Source: UBA6821 sp044236545
GTDB taxonomy: Bacteria; Verrucomicrobiota; Verrucomicrobiia; Chthoniobacterales; UBA6821
Length of the DNA: 19,198 nucleotides
Assembly (NCBI GenBank): GCA_044236545.1
Contig: JBIIGI010000050.1
Coordinates: 1-19,198, forward strand
Reading direction: 5' to 3'
Shown here: positions 1 to 6,467 of the stretch, piece after piece
Numbering within the stretch: position 1 is the stretch's first letter
Layout of the letters: each line of letters opens with the position of its first letter
Notes under the pieces: generated by a model
The model's input: only the letters and a program-made list of their open reading frames with translations
Database searches by the model: none
What the model was told of the DNA's origin: nothing
Program-made: the position numbers and the translations under genes

Positions 1-22
1 TCTCTGCCGAGAAGCGGTGCCG

Positions 23-58
23 TCCCCCATCGGGATGGGGGATCATACCTTTGGTATG
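23..58. repeat. Two adjacent hairpins at the left edge
   Basis: Two perfect inverted repeats lie side by side. One has an 8-bp stem (23-30 with 35-42) and a CGGG loop. The other has a 6-bp stem (44-49 with 53-58) and a TTT loop. A further 6-bp hairpin with a TCCC loop follows at 68-83. They begin the structured, gene-free stretch that runs to about 410. No run of T follows them, so they are not obvious intrinsic terminators, although they could be the 3' end of a transcript from beyond the left edge. Confidence 0.6.
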
Positions 59-113
59 CTTCTCCGCGCCTCTTCCCAGAGGCTTGGTTGAAGGCGCGAG
101 CGCTGGGCAACAC

Positions 114-300
114 GTAGCTGCGGGAGCGGCTTGGGTAGATTTGCCGCAGGCAAACCCGTCAGGGCGAGCCTCGCGGGAGCGAGCGAGTCAATACCCGCAG
201 CGGTCTCGCCCGAGCGAGCAACGCCACAACGACAAGCGGCGGGAGTCGCGTCGTAGCCTGCGAAGCAGTCCGCAGGACGAGACCGTCGGGAGACGGCGAG
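114..300 (+). repeat. String of C(GNA)G / C(GNNA)G mini-hairpins, array A
   Basis: Seven short hairpins sit in 187 bases, and each loop is GNA or GNNA closed by C-G. They are 116-131 (AGCTGC-GGGA-GCGGCT, one G-T wobble), 140-154 (TTTGCC-GCA-GGCAAA), 170-183 (CTCGC-GGGA-GCGAG), 236-249 (GCGGC-GGGA-GTCGC, one wobble), 258-268 (CTGC-GAA-GCAG), 268-278 (GTCC-GCA-GGAC) and 283-296 (CCGTC-GGGA-GACGG). A further 5-bp hairpin with loop CCGA lies at 205-218, and one with loop GGTTG at 327-341. GTAG precedes three of them (114-117, 135-138, 253-256). Open frames cross the region, but their composition looks repeat-derived and I call no gene. The same hairpin class recurs at 7649-7845. Confidence 0.75.
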
Positions 301-363
301 GCAAAAATCGACAAATGGTTTCAGCCCTCCGGGTTGCGGAGATAACAGGCCGGGGGCTGTGTT

Positions 364-407
364 GGCTTGGCACTTACAGCCCGCTGTGGGGATGCTCGTG
401 CCAAGCC
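364..407. repeat. 10-bp perfect inverted repeat upstream of the small membrane protein gene
   Basis: GGCTTGGCAC (364-373) is matched by its exact reverse complement at 398-407. The 24-base interior contains a smaller hairpin (ACAG-CCCG-CTGT, 376-387). It ends 37 bases before the ATG at 445. It may be a 5' leader structure, an operator, or the last unit of the hairpin string to its left. The sequence alone does not decide between these. Confidence 0.55.
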
Positions 408-444
408 GCCTTGCCCGCGGCCCATTCTTCCCGCAACGGCCTCT

Positions 445-663
445 ATGCGATTTAATCAGCGCTTCCATAGACGCCTTGGCAACCTCAGCTTCGTGCTGGG
501 ATTCGCCTCCATCATCGCCTCGATCGCAATCTGGTTCACCCAGGGAGGTCAGGCCGCCACTCCGGAAGCCCGCACGCATGCCGAACTCTTCGGCATCTTT
601 GTCGGTCTCTGGGCTCCGACCTTCTTCATCCTCTCCAACCGGCTCGACCGATACGGGGCTTAG
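445..663 (+). CDS. Small two-helix membrane protein of unknown function (72 aa)
   Basis: The product starts with a basic segment (MRFNQRFHRR) followed by a hydrophobic stretch at about residues 12-32. A short polar loop comes next, then a second hydrophobic stretch at about 48-64 containing GIFVGLWAPTFFILSNRL. This predicts an inner-membrane hairpin protein. The LWAPTFFI-type segment resembles small uncharacterised membrane proteins I have seen in other bacteria, but I cannot name a family. I chose the ATG at 445 because the frame upstream is hairpin-repeat sequence and the earlier candidate is a TTG. No Shine-Dalgarno precedes it. It converges on the M42 peptidase gene, 109 bases away. The gene is probably real; its function is unknown. 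Confidence 0.6.
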   Translation: MRFNQRFHRRLGNLSFVLGFASIIASIAIWFTQGGQAATPEARTHAELFGIFVGLWAPTFFILSNRLDRYGA

Positions 664-684
664 CCCCCCCCCGGAGGATGATCA

Positions 685-705
685 GGGGAGGGTTATACCA
701 TCCCC
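685..705 (+). terminator. Weak hairpin between convergent genes
   Basis: GGGGA (685-689) pairs with TCCCC (701-705), with two further G-C pairs inside after a G/A mismatch. The sequence after it is only moderately T-rich (actcttatt). It lies 22 bases after the stop of the small membrane protein gene and could end that transcript. The stem is short and there is no true U-tract. Confidence 0.25.
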
Positions 706-772
706 ACTCTTATTCCGGTGGAATCAGCTGGTTCTTTCGGCGATGGGCGTTGTTCTCATCCCCCCGGGTTAC

Positions 773-1855
773 TTACAGCTTGACCCCGAAGCGCTCCCCT
801 TTTTTCGCCGAGAGGGCGAAGGCGGCGAGCAGTTCGGCAGTCTGTTCGAGGTCGGAATACTGGATCATCTCGACGGGAGAGTGCATGTAGCGGTTCGGAA
901 CGCCGATAGAGACGGTAGGGATGCCTCCCTTCTGCTTGAAGATCGCGTCGGCGTCGGTGCCGGTCCAGCGGGGGTTCACTTCGACCTGCAGGGGAATGCC
1001 TGCTTTCTTTCCGGCCTCGCGGAGGCGCGTATTGACGACGGGATGGTTGACGCTGCCGAGGCTGATGACGGGGCCCTTCCCCATGGAGACCTCGCCATGC
1101 TTCGCCTTGGAGCAGTTCGGGATGTCGGTGGCGTGGGTGACATCGACCACCAGCGCCACGTCGGGATGGACGCTGTAGCCCGCCATCGAGGCTCCGTAGA
1201 GACCGTTCTCTTCTTGGATCGTGGAGACGGCCACGACCTTCGCCTTGAGTGATCCCTTCTTGAGCGAGGCGATCCGGAGTCCCTCGGCGGCGGCCCAGGA
1301 TCCGATCCGGTTGTCACAACCGCGCGCGGCGAAGCGTCCCCCGGCGAGTTCCTGGAACTCGGCCGAGTAGGTGATGGCATCCCCGATGGAGACCAGTTTC
1401 TCCGCCTCCTTGCGGGAGGAAACGCCGATGTCGACGTGCATCGTGTGAAGGTCTGGAACCTTCTTGCGGTCGTCCGGTTCCTGCAGGTGGATGGCGAGCA
1501 GGCCCGTGACGCCCGGAACAGGCCCCTTGGCGCCGTGGATGGTGACGCGCTGGCCGCGGACCAGCGTGTTATCCACGCCCCCGATCCCCTTGATCGAGAG
1601 GTATCCGTCATCCGAGATGTGGGAGACCATGAAGCCGAGTTCATCGACGTGGCCGCTGATCAGGATGGTTGGGTCTCCCTTTCCGGTCCCGGGATTCAGG
1701 GTCGCGTAGGCATTTCCATAGGAGTCGACCTCCACCGAGTCGGCAAACCGGGAGGCATAGTCGACCCAGACCTTCTGACCCCGTGTCTCGAATCCCGAGG
1801 GGGAGGGAGTGTTGAGCAGGGTCTTCAGGAATTCGTAGGGAGAGGAGTGCTTCAT
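773..1855 (-). CDS. M42 family metallo-aminopeptidase (360 aa)
   Basis: This is a cytosolic di-metal aminopeptidase of the M42 family (glutamyl aminopeptidase / 'endoglucanase M' / FrvX group), which trims peptides. The expected ligands are visible in order: H69 in SGHVDELGF, D181 in GCDNRIG, the catalytic/ligand pair E215-E216 in IQEENGLYG, D238 in VVDVTHATD and H325 in RYMHSPVE. The length is normal for the family. The frame stays open upstream to 1942, but the extra residues are low-complexity, so I place the start at the ATG giving MKHSSPYEFL. No Shine-Dalgarno is present; the leader is pyrimidine-rich and contains CATAATTCAT, as does the purS leader. It stands alone on the minus strand. 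The family call is firm, but the substrate cannot be told. Confidence 0.93.
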   Translation of the reverse strand: MKHSSPYEFLKTLLNTPSPSGFETRGQKVWVDYASRFADSVEVDSYGNAYATLNPGTGKGDPTILISGHVDELGFMVSHISDDGYLSIKGIGGVDNTLVRGQRVTIHGAKGPVPGVTGLLAIHLQEPDDRKKVPDLHTMHVDIGVSSRKEAEKLVSIGDAITYSAEFQELAGGRFAARGCDNRIGSWAAAEGLRIASLKKGSLKAKVVAVSTIQEENGLYGASMAGYSVHPDVALVVDVTHATDIPNCSKAKHGEVSMGKGPVISLGSVNHPVVNTRLREAGKKAGIPLQVEVNPRWTGTDADAIFKQKGGIPTVSIGVPNRYMHSPVEMIQYSDLEQTAELLAAFALSAKKGERFGVKL

Positions 1856-2006
1856 GTGGAAAGGATGGGGGATGAGGGATGAATTATGAAGAGGGAAAAT
1901 CAGGAGTTCAGGAGCTTCACCCGGCTCCATGGAATCCAGCACCCATCCCTTCGCTATTTTGAGTGGGTGCCCTTTGACCCCAGAGGGATCCGAGGAGAGG
2001 TAAATA

Positions 2007-2315
2007 ATCTGGAACTCAGAAACTCAGGAAGAGAGTAGATGGAAAATTCACCAAATGCAGAGGAGATCGGAGCGGAGGAGTCATGGGACCGGTCTGGCCG
2101 GATCTGGAATGCCATTCCCTGACCTCCATTCGGTCCCTTTCTTTTTCAGATCCCTGGATGGGCCTCGGCTGATTGCCTCGCTCGCTCCCGCTCAACTCGC
2201 CCTGAAGGGCTGTGCCACCGCGCAGGCTAAGCCATGCATCCCATCACTCGGCGGTCCTCGGTGGTACAAATCCTACTTCCCTCCGTTTCTTTTCCTGAGT
2301 TCTTGAGTTCCAGAT
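2007..2315. repeat. 25-bp imperfect inverted repeat pair about 310 bp apart
   Basis: The segment 2007-2031 (containing GGAACTCAGAAACTCAGGAA) is the reverse complement of 2291-2315 (containing TCCTGAGTTCTTGAGTTCC) with three mismatches in 25 bases. A weaker third relative (CTGAACTCCTGATTTTCCC on the minus strand) sits at about 1897-1915. The pair brackets the decayed array A copy. It could be the ends of a small mobile unit or two copies of a dispersed leader repeat in opposite orientation. No duplicated target site is evident. Confidence 0.5.
2177..2205 (-). repeat. Diverged minus-strand copy of array A sequence
   Basis: Read on the minus strand, this 29-base segment matches 159-187 on the plus strand at 25 of 29 positions. 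Both share TCAGGGCGAG followed, after six variable bases, by GGGAGCGAGCGAG. In array A those six bases complete the stem of a GGGA-loop hairpin; here the substitutions (CCTCGC to TTGAGC) break it. A separate short hairpin, GCCC-TGAA-GGGC, lies at 2199-2210. This shows that part of the hairpin string is a dispersed, mutating repeat. Confidence 0.6.
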
Positions 2316-2361
2316 TTCCCCCTGTCTTCCTTCTTTACCCACTGAAAACAGCGAGGATCCA

Positions 2362-2504
2362 AAAGTTAAAGCGTTACAACGTGGATCCGGAGCATCCCGC
2401 TCTTATTCTTTGGGATGGCAAGTTCAGAGAAATCATAGTCCCAGCATGTCACGAGGAACCGGAGCAAGGTGCATCATTCAGCACGTTGTAACCTTTCTAA
2501 CTTT
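2362..2504. repeat. Element bounded by inverted repeats (11 bp perfect, about 22 bp imperfect)
   Basis: GTTACAACGTG (2373-2383) and CACGTTGTAAC (2482-2492) are exact reverse complements. With small gaps the match extends outward to 2362 and 2504, where AAAGTTA faces TAACTTT. The interior of about 98 bases is open in at least one frame on each strand: a 37-codon frame from GTG at 2381 to the stop ending at 2491 (+), and a 27-codon minus frame from about 2455 ending near 2369. Neither resembles a family I know. It could be a MITE-like element, a structured RNA or a gene fragment. Confidence 0.5.
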
Positions 2505-2689
2505 CTAACGGTTTTAACTTCGGAAAGAATCACCGATCAGGTGAAGCGTCCCAACCTGTGAAACCCACCCTATCGCAAAATCTGGGTTCAAATGAACTCA
2601 GCATTTTTGGCCTGATTCATCCATCATCCCTCATAATTCATACTTTTCATCTTGTCCCATCGCTCTCAAAGCCCGATTTTCCACCCTTT

Positions 2690-2920
2690 ATGAAAGCCGT
2701 CGTTACCGTCATGCCGAAACCCGCCATCCTTGACCCGGCCGGAGTGGCCGCAGGCCGCGCCATGGAGCACCTGGGCCTCAAGGGAGTCAGATCCGTCCGC
2801 ATCGGCAAGTCGATCGAGATCGAGGTCGATGGAGCTGATGAGAAGCAGCTCCACGAGATCTGTCACGACCTCCTCTCCAATCCGGTGGTCGAGGATTACA
2901 AGCTCGAGATCCTTTCCTAA
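2690..2920 (+). CDS. purS: Phosphoribosylformylglycinamidine synthase subunit PurS (76 aa)
   Basis: PurS is the small structural subunit that joins PurQ and PurL in the three-part FGAM synthase. This enzyme converts FGAR, glutamine and ATP to FGAM in the fourth step of purine synthesis. The product shows the PurS pattern: a first strand (MKAVVTVMPKP), ILDPAGVAAGRAMEHLG, then GVRSVRIGKSIEIEV and a C-terminal strand VEDYKLEIL. Length is typical at about 80 residues. No Shine-Dalgarno precedes the ATG; the leader is pyrimidine-rich with ATTCAT repeats. purQ follows after 25 bases, and purL comes next on the same strand, which settles the identification. Confidence 0.95.
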   Translation: MKAVVTVMPKPAILDPAGVAAGRAMEHLGLKGVRSVRIGKSIEIEVDGADEKQLHEICHDLLSNPVVEDYKLEILS

Positions 2921-2945
2921 GGTGGCTGCCACGATGCCCTCGGTC

Positions 2946-3650
2946 ATGAAGGTGGCTGTCATCCAGTTCCCCGGGTCGAATTGCGACACCGATTGCCAGG
3001 CGGCCCTGGCCTCCTTCGACGGCGTGAAGGCCGAGATCGTCTGGCACAAGGAGACCTCCCTTGCCGGTTACGACGCCATCGTCCTTCCCGGCGGATTTTC
3101 CTACGGGGACTACCTCCGCTGCGGATCGATCGCCCGATTCTCCCCGATCATGGGGGCCGTCCGTGCGGCGGCCGAGGCCGGCGTGCTCGTGCTCGGCATC
3201 TGCAACGGCTTCCAGATCCTCTGTGAGGCGGGTCTCCTCCCCGGCACGCTGATGCGCAACAAGGGACTCCTCTTCCGCTGCGAGAACCTTCATCTCCGCG
3301 TGGAGAACAACGACTCCCCCTTCACCTCGGCCCTCCACAAGGGGCAGGTGCTCGAGATCCCGATCGCCCACGGCGAGGGGAGCTACTTCGCCGATCCGGA
3401 GACCCTGAAGCAGCTCAACGCCAACAACCAGATCCTCGTGCGCTACTGCGACGCAAAGGGAAATGTCTCCCCGGAGGCGAATCCCAACGGTTCCTTGGAG
3501 AGCATTGCCGGCATCTGCAGCCACGGCCGCAATGTCTTCGGCCTCATGCCCCATCCCGAGCGTGTCTGCGATCCTCTCCTCGGCGGAACCGACGGCCGCG
3601 GCATCTTCCAGTCGATGATCGAGGCGGTTCAAAAGACGAAGGCAAAATGA
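2946..3650 (+). CDS. purQ: Phosphoribosylformylglycinamidine synthase subunit PurQ, glutaminase (234 aa)
   Basis: PurQ is the class I glutamine amidotransferase subunit that supplies ammonia to PurL. The nucleophile is C86 in LGICNGFQIL, and the partner residues are H203 and E205 in MPHPERV. The family segments IQFPGSNCD at the N-terminus and GGFSYGDYLRCG at about 49-60 are clear. Length is normal. I chose the ATG at 2946 because homologues begin MKVAVI. An in-frame ATG at 2934 would add four residues and is better spaced from an AAGGTGG at 2919-2925 that overlaps the purS stop, so the true start is uncertain by 12 bases. Translation is probably coupled to purS. Confidence 0.96.
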   Translation: MKVAVIQFPGSNCDTDCQAALASFDGVKAEIVWHKETSLAGYDAIVLPGGFSYGDYLRCGSIARFSPIMGAVRAAAEAGVLVLGICNGFQILCEAGLLPGTLMRNKGLLFRCENLHLRVENNDSPFTSALHKGQVLEIPIAHGEGSYFADPETLKQLNANNQILVRYCDAKGNVSPEANPNGSLESIAGICSHGRNVFGLMPHPERVCDPLLGGTDGRGIFQSMIEAVQKTKAK

Positions 3651-3796
3651 AGAATGAAGAATGAAAAAGAGAGTGATGCCTCCACGTCACCCCTCTTCGC
3701 ATTCTGCCTTTTAACCTTCTAACTTTTTAACCTGTCACTTTCCCACTCTTCCCCTTTTGCAGTTTCTCCGCCTAACAGCCTAATAGCCTTTCACCC
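3651..3796. other. Spacer between purQ and purL with simple repeats
   Basis: This 146-base spacer interrupts an otherwise compact purine cluster. It starts with near-tandem GAATGAA units (about 3651-3666, continuing from the purQ stop). At 3712-3731 it contains TAACCTTCTAACTTTTTAAC, which closely matches 2489-2509 upstream of purS. The last 60 bases are G-poor and pyrimidine-rich and run into the purL ATG without a Shine-Dalgarno. It may contain a purL promoter, but I cannot point to one. Confidence 0.5.
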
Positions 3797-6022
3797 ATGC
3801 CCAATCCCGCGATCACTCCCGAACTCATCGCCAAGCACGGACTCTCACCCGAGGAGTACGAGAAGGTGCTCTCCATCCTCGGCCGCGAGCCGAGCTTCGA
3901 GGAACTCGGTGTCTTCTCCGTCATGTGGAGCGAGCACTGCTCCTACAAGAATTCCCGGCCCGAGCTCCGCAAGTTCCCGACCACCGGTCCGAGCGTCCTG
4001 GTCAAGGCGGGCGAGGAGAATGCCGGCGTCATCGACATCGGCGACGGATGGGCCGTGGCCTTCAAGATCGAGAGTCACAATCACCCGAGCGCCGTCGAGC
4101 CCTTCCAGGGAGCGGCCACCGGGGTCGGTGGCATCATCCGTGACATCTTCACCATGGGGGCTCGTCCCGTCTTCCTCATGGATTCCCTCCGCTTCGGCTC
4201 CATCGAGGGTGAAAGCGAGCAGGCCAGGACCAACCGCCGCCTCTTCGCGGGCGTGGTCGCCGGCATCGCCCACTATGGCAACTGCATCGGTCTGCCCACC
4301 GTCGCCGGCGAGGTCTACTTCGACGAGAGCTACAGCGGCAACCCGCTCGTGAACGCCTTCTGCCTCGGCATCCTCCGCCACGAGCAGATCGCCCGCGGCG
4401 CCGCCGAGGGTGTGGGCAATCCCGTCTTCTATGTCGGCGCCGAGACAGGCCGTGATGGTCTCGCCGGTGCCGCCTTCGCCTCGCGCGAGCTGACCGAGGA
4501 ATCCAAGGCCGACCGTCCAGCCGTCCAGGTTGGCGATCCTTTCCGTGAGAAGCTTCTGCTCGAGGCCTGCCTCGAGCTGCTGGCCACCGACGCAGTCGCC
4601 GGCATCCAGGACATGGGTGCGGCCGGACTCACCTGCTCCACCTGCGAGACCGCCAGCCGCGGCGGCACCGGTGTCGAGATCGACATCCAGCTCGTGCCCC
4701 AGCGCGCCAAGGGCCAGACCCCCTACGAGGTTCTCCTGAGCGAGTCGCAGGAACGCATGCTCGTGATCGTCAAGAAGGGTCAGGAGGATGTTGTGAAGCG
4801 GATCTTCGAGAAGTGGGACCTTCCCTACGCCGAGATCGGCACCGTCACCGACGACGGCATGATGCGTGTCCGCAACGGCAAGGATGTCGTTGTTGAAATT
4901 CCGGCCCGCTCTCTTGCCGATGACGGCCCGCTCTACCACCGCGAGGCGGCTCCCTTCACTCCACCGGCGCAGATCGATCTGGCAAGCGTCCCACAGGCCG
5001 ATCCGACCACGGCCCTGCCGAAGCTCCTTTCCCATCCCAGCATCGCCAGCAAGCGCTGGGTCTGGCGCCAGTACGACCACATGGTCCGCACGGGAACGGC
5101 GGTTCTGCCCGGATCCGACGCGGCCGTCTTCATCGTCCGCGAGGCGAACAAGATCCTTGCCGCCGCCACCGACTGCAACGCCGTCTACTGCCGCCTCGAT
5201 CCCACGGTCGGCGCCCGCATCGCCGTCGCCGAGTGCGCCCGCAACCTGGCCTGCTCGGGAGCCGTTCCTCTCGGTGTCACCGACAACCTGAACTTCGGCA
5301 ACCCCCACAAGCCCGAGAACTTCTACCAACTCCGCGCCGCCGTGGAGGGAATCTCCGAGGGATGCCGCGCCTTCAACGTCCCCGTCACCGGCGGCAATGT
5401 CAGCCTCTACAACGAGAGCCCTGCCGGGGCGATCGACCCGACGCCCACCATCTCGATGGTCGGCCGCATCGATGACGCCTCCCACATCACCACCCAGTCC
5501 TTCAAGGAGGCCGGCGACCAGATCCTCCTGATCGGCGAGACCGGCAGCGAACTCGGTGCTTCCCACTACCTGCTCGCTATTCATGGCCGCAAAGAGGGCG
5601 CCCCTCCGGCGCTCGACTTCGAGAAGGAAAAGGCGATCCACGCCGCGCTCCTCGGACTCATCCGCAAGGGACTCGTCCGCAGCGCCCACGACTGCTCCGA
5701 GGGTGGTCTTGCTGTCACGCTCGCCGAGTCCTGCTTCGGCAAGGGACTGGGTGCCTCCATCGATCTCGGCGCCAGCGACCAGCGTCCCGACGTGGTCCTC
5801 TTCAACGAGACTCAGGGCCGCATCGTCATCTCCGCGAAGGCCTCTGATGCGGCCTCGCTCGAGAAGGAACTCGCCGCCACCGGCGTTCCCTTCCGCAAGA
5901 TCGGCGAAGTCACTGCCAAGGCCGACCTCTCCATCAAGACGGGAGCGAATGCCTACAGCTGGAAGGTTGCTTCGTTGAATGAGACCTTTGAGTCTGCGAT
6001 TCCAAATCTGATGGAGAGCTAA
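3797..6022 (+). CDS. purL: Phosphoribosylformylglycinamidine synthase subunit PurL, small type (741 aa)
   Basis: PurL is the ATP-dependent synthase subunit of FGAM synthase. At 741 residues it is the small form that needs PurS and PurQ, not the roughly 1300-residue single-chain enzyme of enterobacteria. Visible signatures are SEHCSYKNSRP (about 45-55), ESHNHPSAVEPFQGAATGVGG (about 92-112) and DIFTMGARP. The second half repeats the AIRS-like fold with DNLNFGNPHKPE and VTGGNVSLYNE. The first codon is ATG giving MPNPAITPELI, with no Shine-Dalgarno. It is the last gene of the purine cluster, and the next genes converge on it. Function is assigned with high confidence. Confidence 0.98.
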   Translation: MPNPAITPELIAKHGLSPEEYEKVLSILGREPSFEELGVFSVMWSEHCSYKNSRPELRKFPTTGPSVLVKAGEENAGVIDIGDGWAVAFKIESHNHPSAVEPFQGAATGVGGIIRDIFTMGARPVFLMDSLRFGSIEGESEQARTNRRLFAGVVAGIAHYGNCIGLPTVAGEVYFDESYSGNPLVNAFCLGILRHEQIARGAAEGVGNPVFYVGAETGRDGLAGAAFASRELTEESKADRPAVQVGDPFREKLLLEACLELLATDAVAGIQDMGAAGLTCSTCETASRGGTGVEIDIQLVPQRAKGQTPYEVLLSESQERMLVIVKKGQEDVVKRIFEKWDLPYAEIGTVTDDGMMRVRNGKDVVVEIPARSLADDGPLYHREAAPFTPPAQIDLASVPQADPTTALPKLLSHPSIASKRWVWRQYDHMVRTGTAVLPGSDAAVFIVREANKILAAATDCNAVYCRLDPTVGARIAVAECARNLACSGAVPLGVTDNLNFGNPHKPENFYQLRAAVEGISEGCRAFNVPVTGGNVSLYNESPAGAIDPTPTISMVGRIDDASHITTQSFKEAGDQILLIGETGSELGASHYLLAIHGRKEGAPPALDFEKEKAIHAALLGLIRKGLVRSAHDCSEGGLAVTLAESCFGKGLGASIDLGASDQRPDVVLFNETQGRIVISAKASDAASLEKELAATGVPFRKIGEVTAKADLSIKTGANAYSWKVASLNETFESAIPNLMES

Positions 6023-6072
6023 AATCTGGGGCTTTTAATCTCTGGCACTGTTGGTCTTCGCTTGGCCTGACT

Positions 6073-6095
6073 ACCTCCGCCTCCCGGCAGGAGGT
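6073..6095. terminator. GC-rich hairpin between purL and the convergent toxin gene
   Basis: ACCTCC (6073-6078) pairs with GGAGGT (6090-6095), and GCC pairs with GGC inside, with one bulged A. Read on the minus strand the loop is GGGA closed by C-G, the same loop class as the hairpin strings. It lies 51 bases after the purL stop. It has no U-tract, so it may be a poor terminator or another single copy of the hairpin family. Confidence 0.4.
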
Positions 6096-6153
6096 TTGCG
6101 TGAGAGTCATTCAGTATTCAGGACAACTCCACCAGACCCTTCGCGTAAGCTCA

Positions 6154-6467
6154 TTACTTCTCGCGTCCGGTCAGTTCGTCCAAGTGAAAGAGCTTTTCAC
6201 CGCGCATGACGTGCAGGATGAGGGTCTGTTTTTCCGCGATGCGGTAGAAGAGGCGCAGGGGGCGATCACGAGTTGCCGGTAGGGGGTGCCTTTGAGTTCC
6301 TTGGGCTTGGAGGCTGACTCAGGGAAATCCGTCAGTCGTTCCACCGATTCCATGACCCGCCGGACGAGGTTCCGGGCTGCAAGGGGTTTATCCAGCGCGA
6401 TGTAATCAGCGATCCTATTGAGATCCTCGAGAGCAGGTTCCGCCCAGCGGATGATTAGTCGAGCCAT
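6154..6467 (-). pseudogene. RelE/ParE-type toxin, disrupted by a one-base deletion
   Basis: The first 71 residues fit the RelE/ParE toxin fold (ribosome-dependent mRNA cleavage or gyrase poisoning): IIRWAEPALEDLNRIADYIA, then LAARNLVRRVMESVERL, and PYRQLVIAPC. After this the frame turns into a serine- and cysteine-rich tail ending at 6171. One base downstream in the other frame the expected C-terminus continues: RLFYRIAEKQ, then TLILHVMRGEKLFHLDEL, stopping at 6154. Restoring one base near 6252-6262, next to a run of five G on the plus strand, gives an intact 104-residue toxin. The start overlaps the antitoxin gene by 13 bases. It is either a real loss of function or a sequencing error. Confidence 0.8.

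Larger units (their letters stand above)
1856..2689. other. 834-base gene-poor stretch built of repeats
   Basis: I see no convincing gene. Open frames at 2055-2306 and 2234-2491 lack recognisable domains and overlap repeat copies. The stretch holds a 25-bp inverted repeat pair (2007-2031 and 2291-2315), a decayed copy of array A sequence (2177-2205, minus strand) and an element bounded by 11-bp perfect inverted repeats (2373-2492). It also carries TAACCTTTCTAAC-type pyrimidine repeats and ATTCAT/CCCTCAT leaders at both ends. The promoters of the divergent M42 gene and purS must lie here, but none is clear. Confidence 0.6.

Noticed and set aside
114..300. Integron attC or phage attachment site
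   Set aside because: There is no integrase gene, no core-site pair and no gene cassettes; the structures are many small hairpins, not one long imperfect hairpin.
43..579. 178-codon minus-strand open frame across array A
   Set aside because: It crosses the hairpin string and the small membrane protein gene, and its residues reflect the repeat (SLAPARLALTG also appears from the copy at 2177-2205). It is not a gene.
2055..2306. 83-codon plus-strand open frame
   Set aside because: Its centre is the decayed array A copy and its ends are the inverted repeat; there is no domain and no ribosome site.
3845..5689. 614-codon minus-strand open frame across purL
   Set aside because: purL is unmistakable on the plus strand over the same bases; the antisense product is glycine/aspartate/alanine-rich with no domain.
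6100..6282. 60-codon plus-strand open frame near the toxin gene
   Set aside because: It is antisense to the frameshifted C-terminus of the RelE/ParE-type toxin, which explains the coding-like composition.
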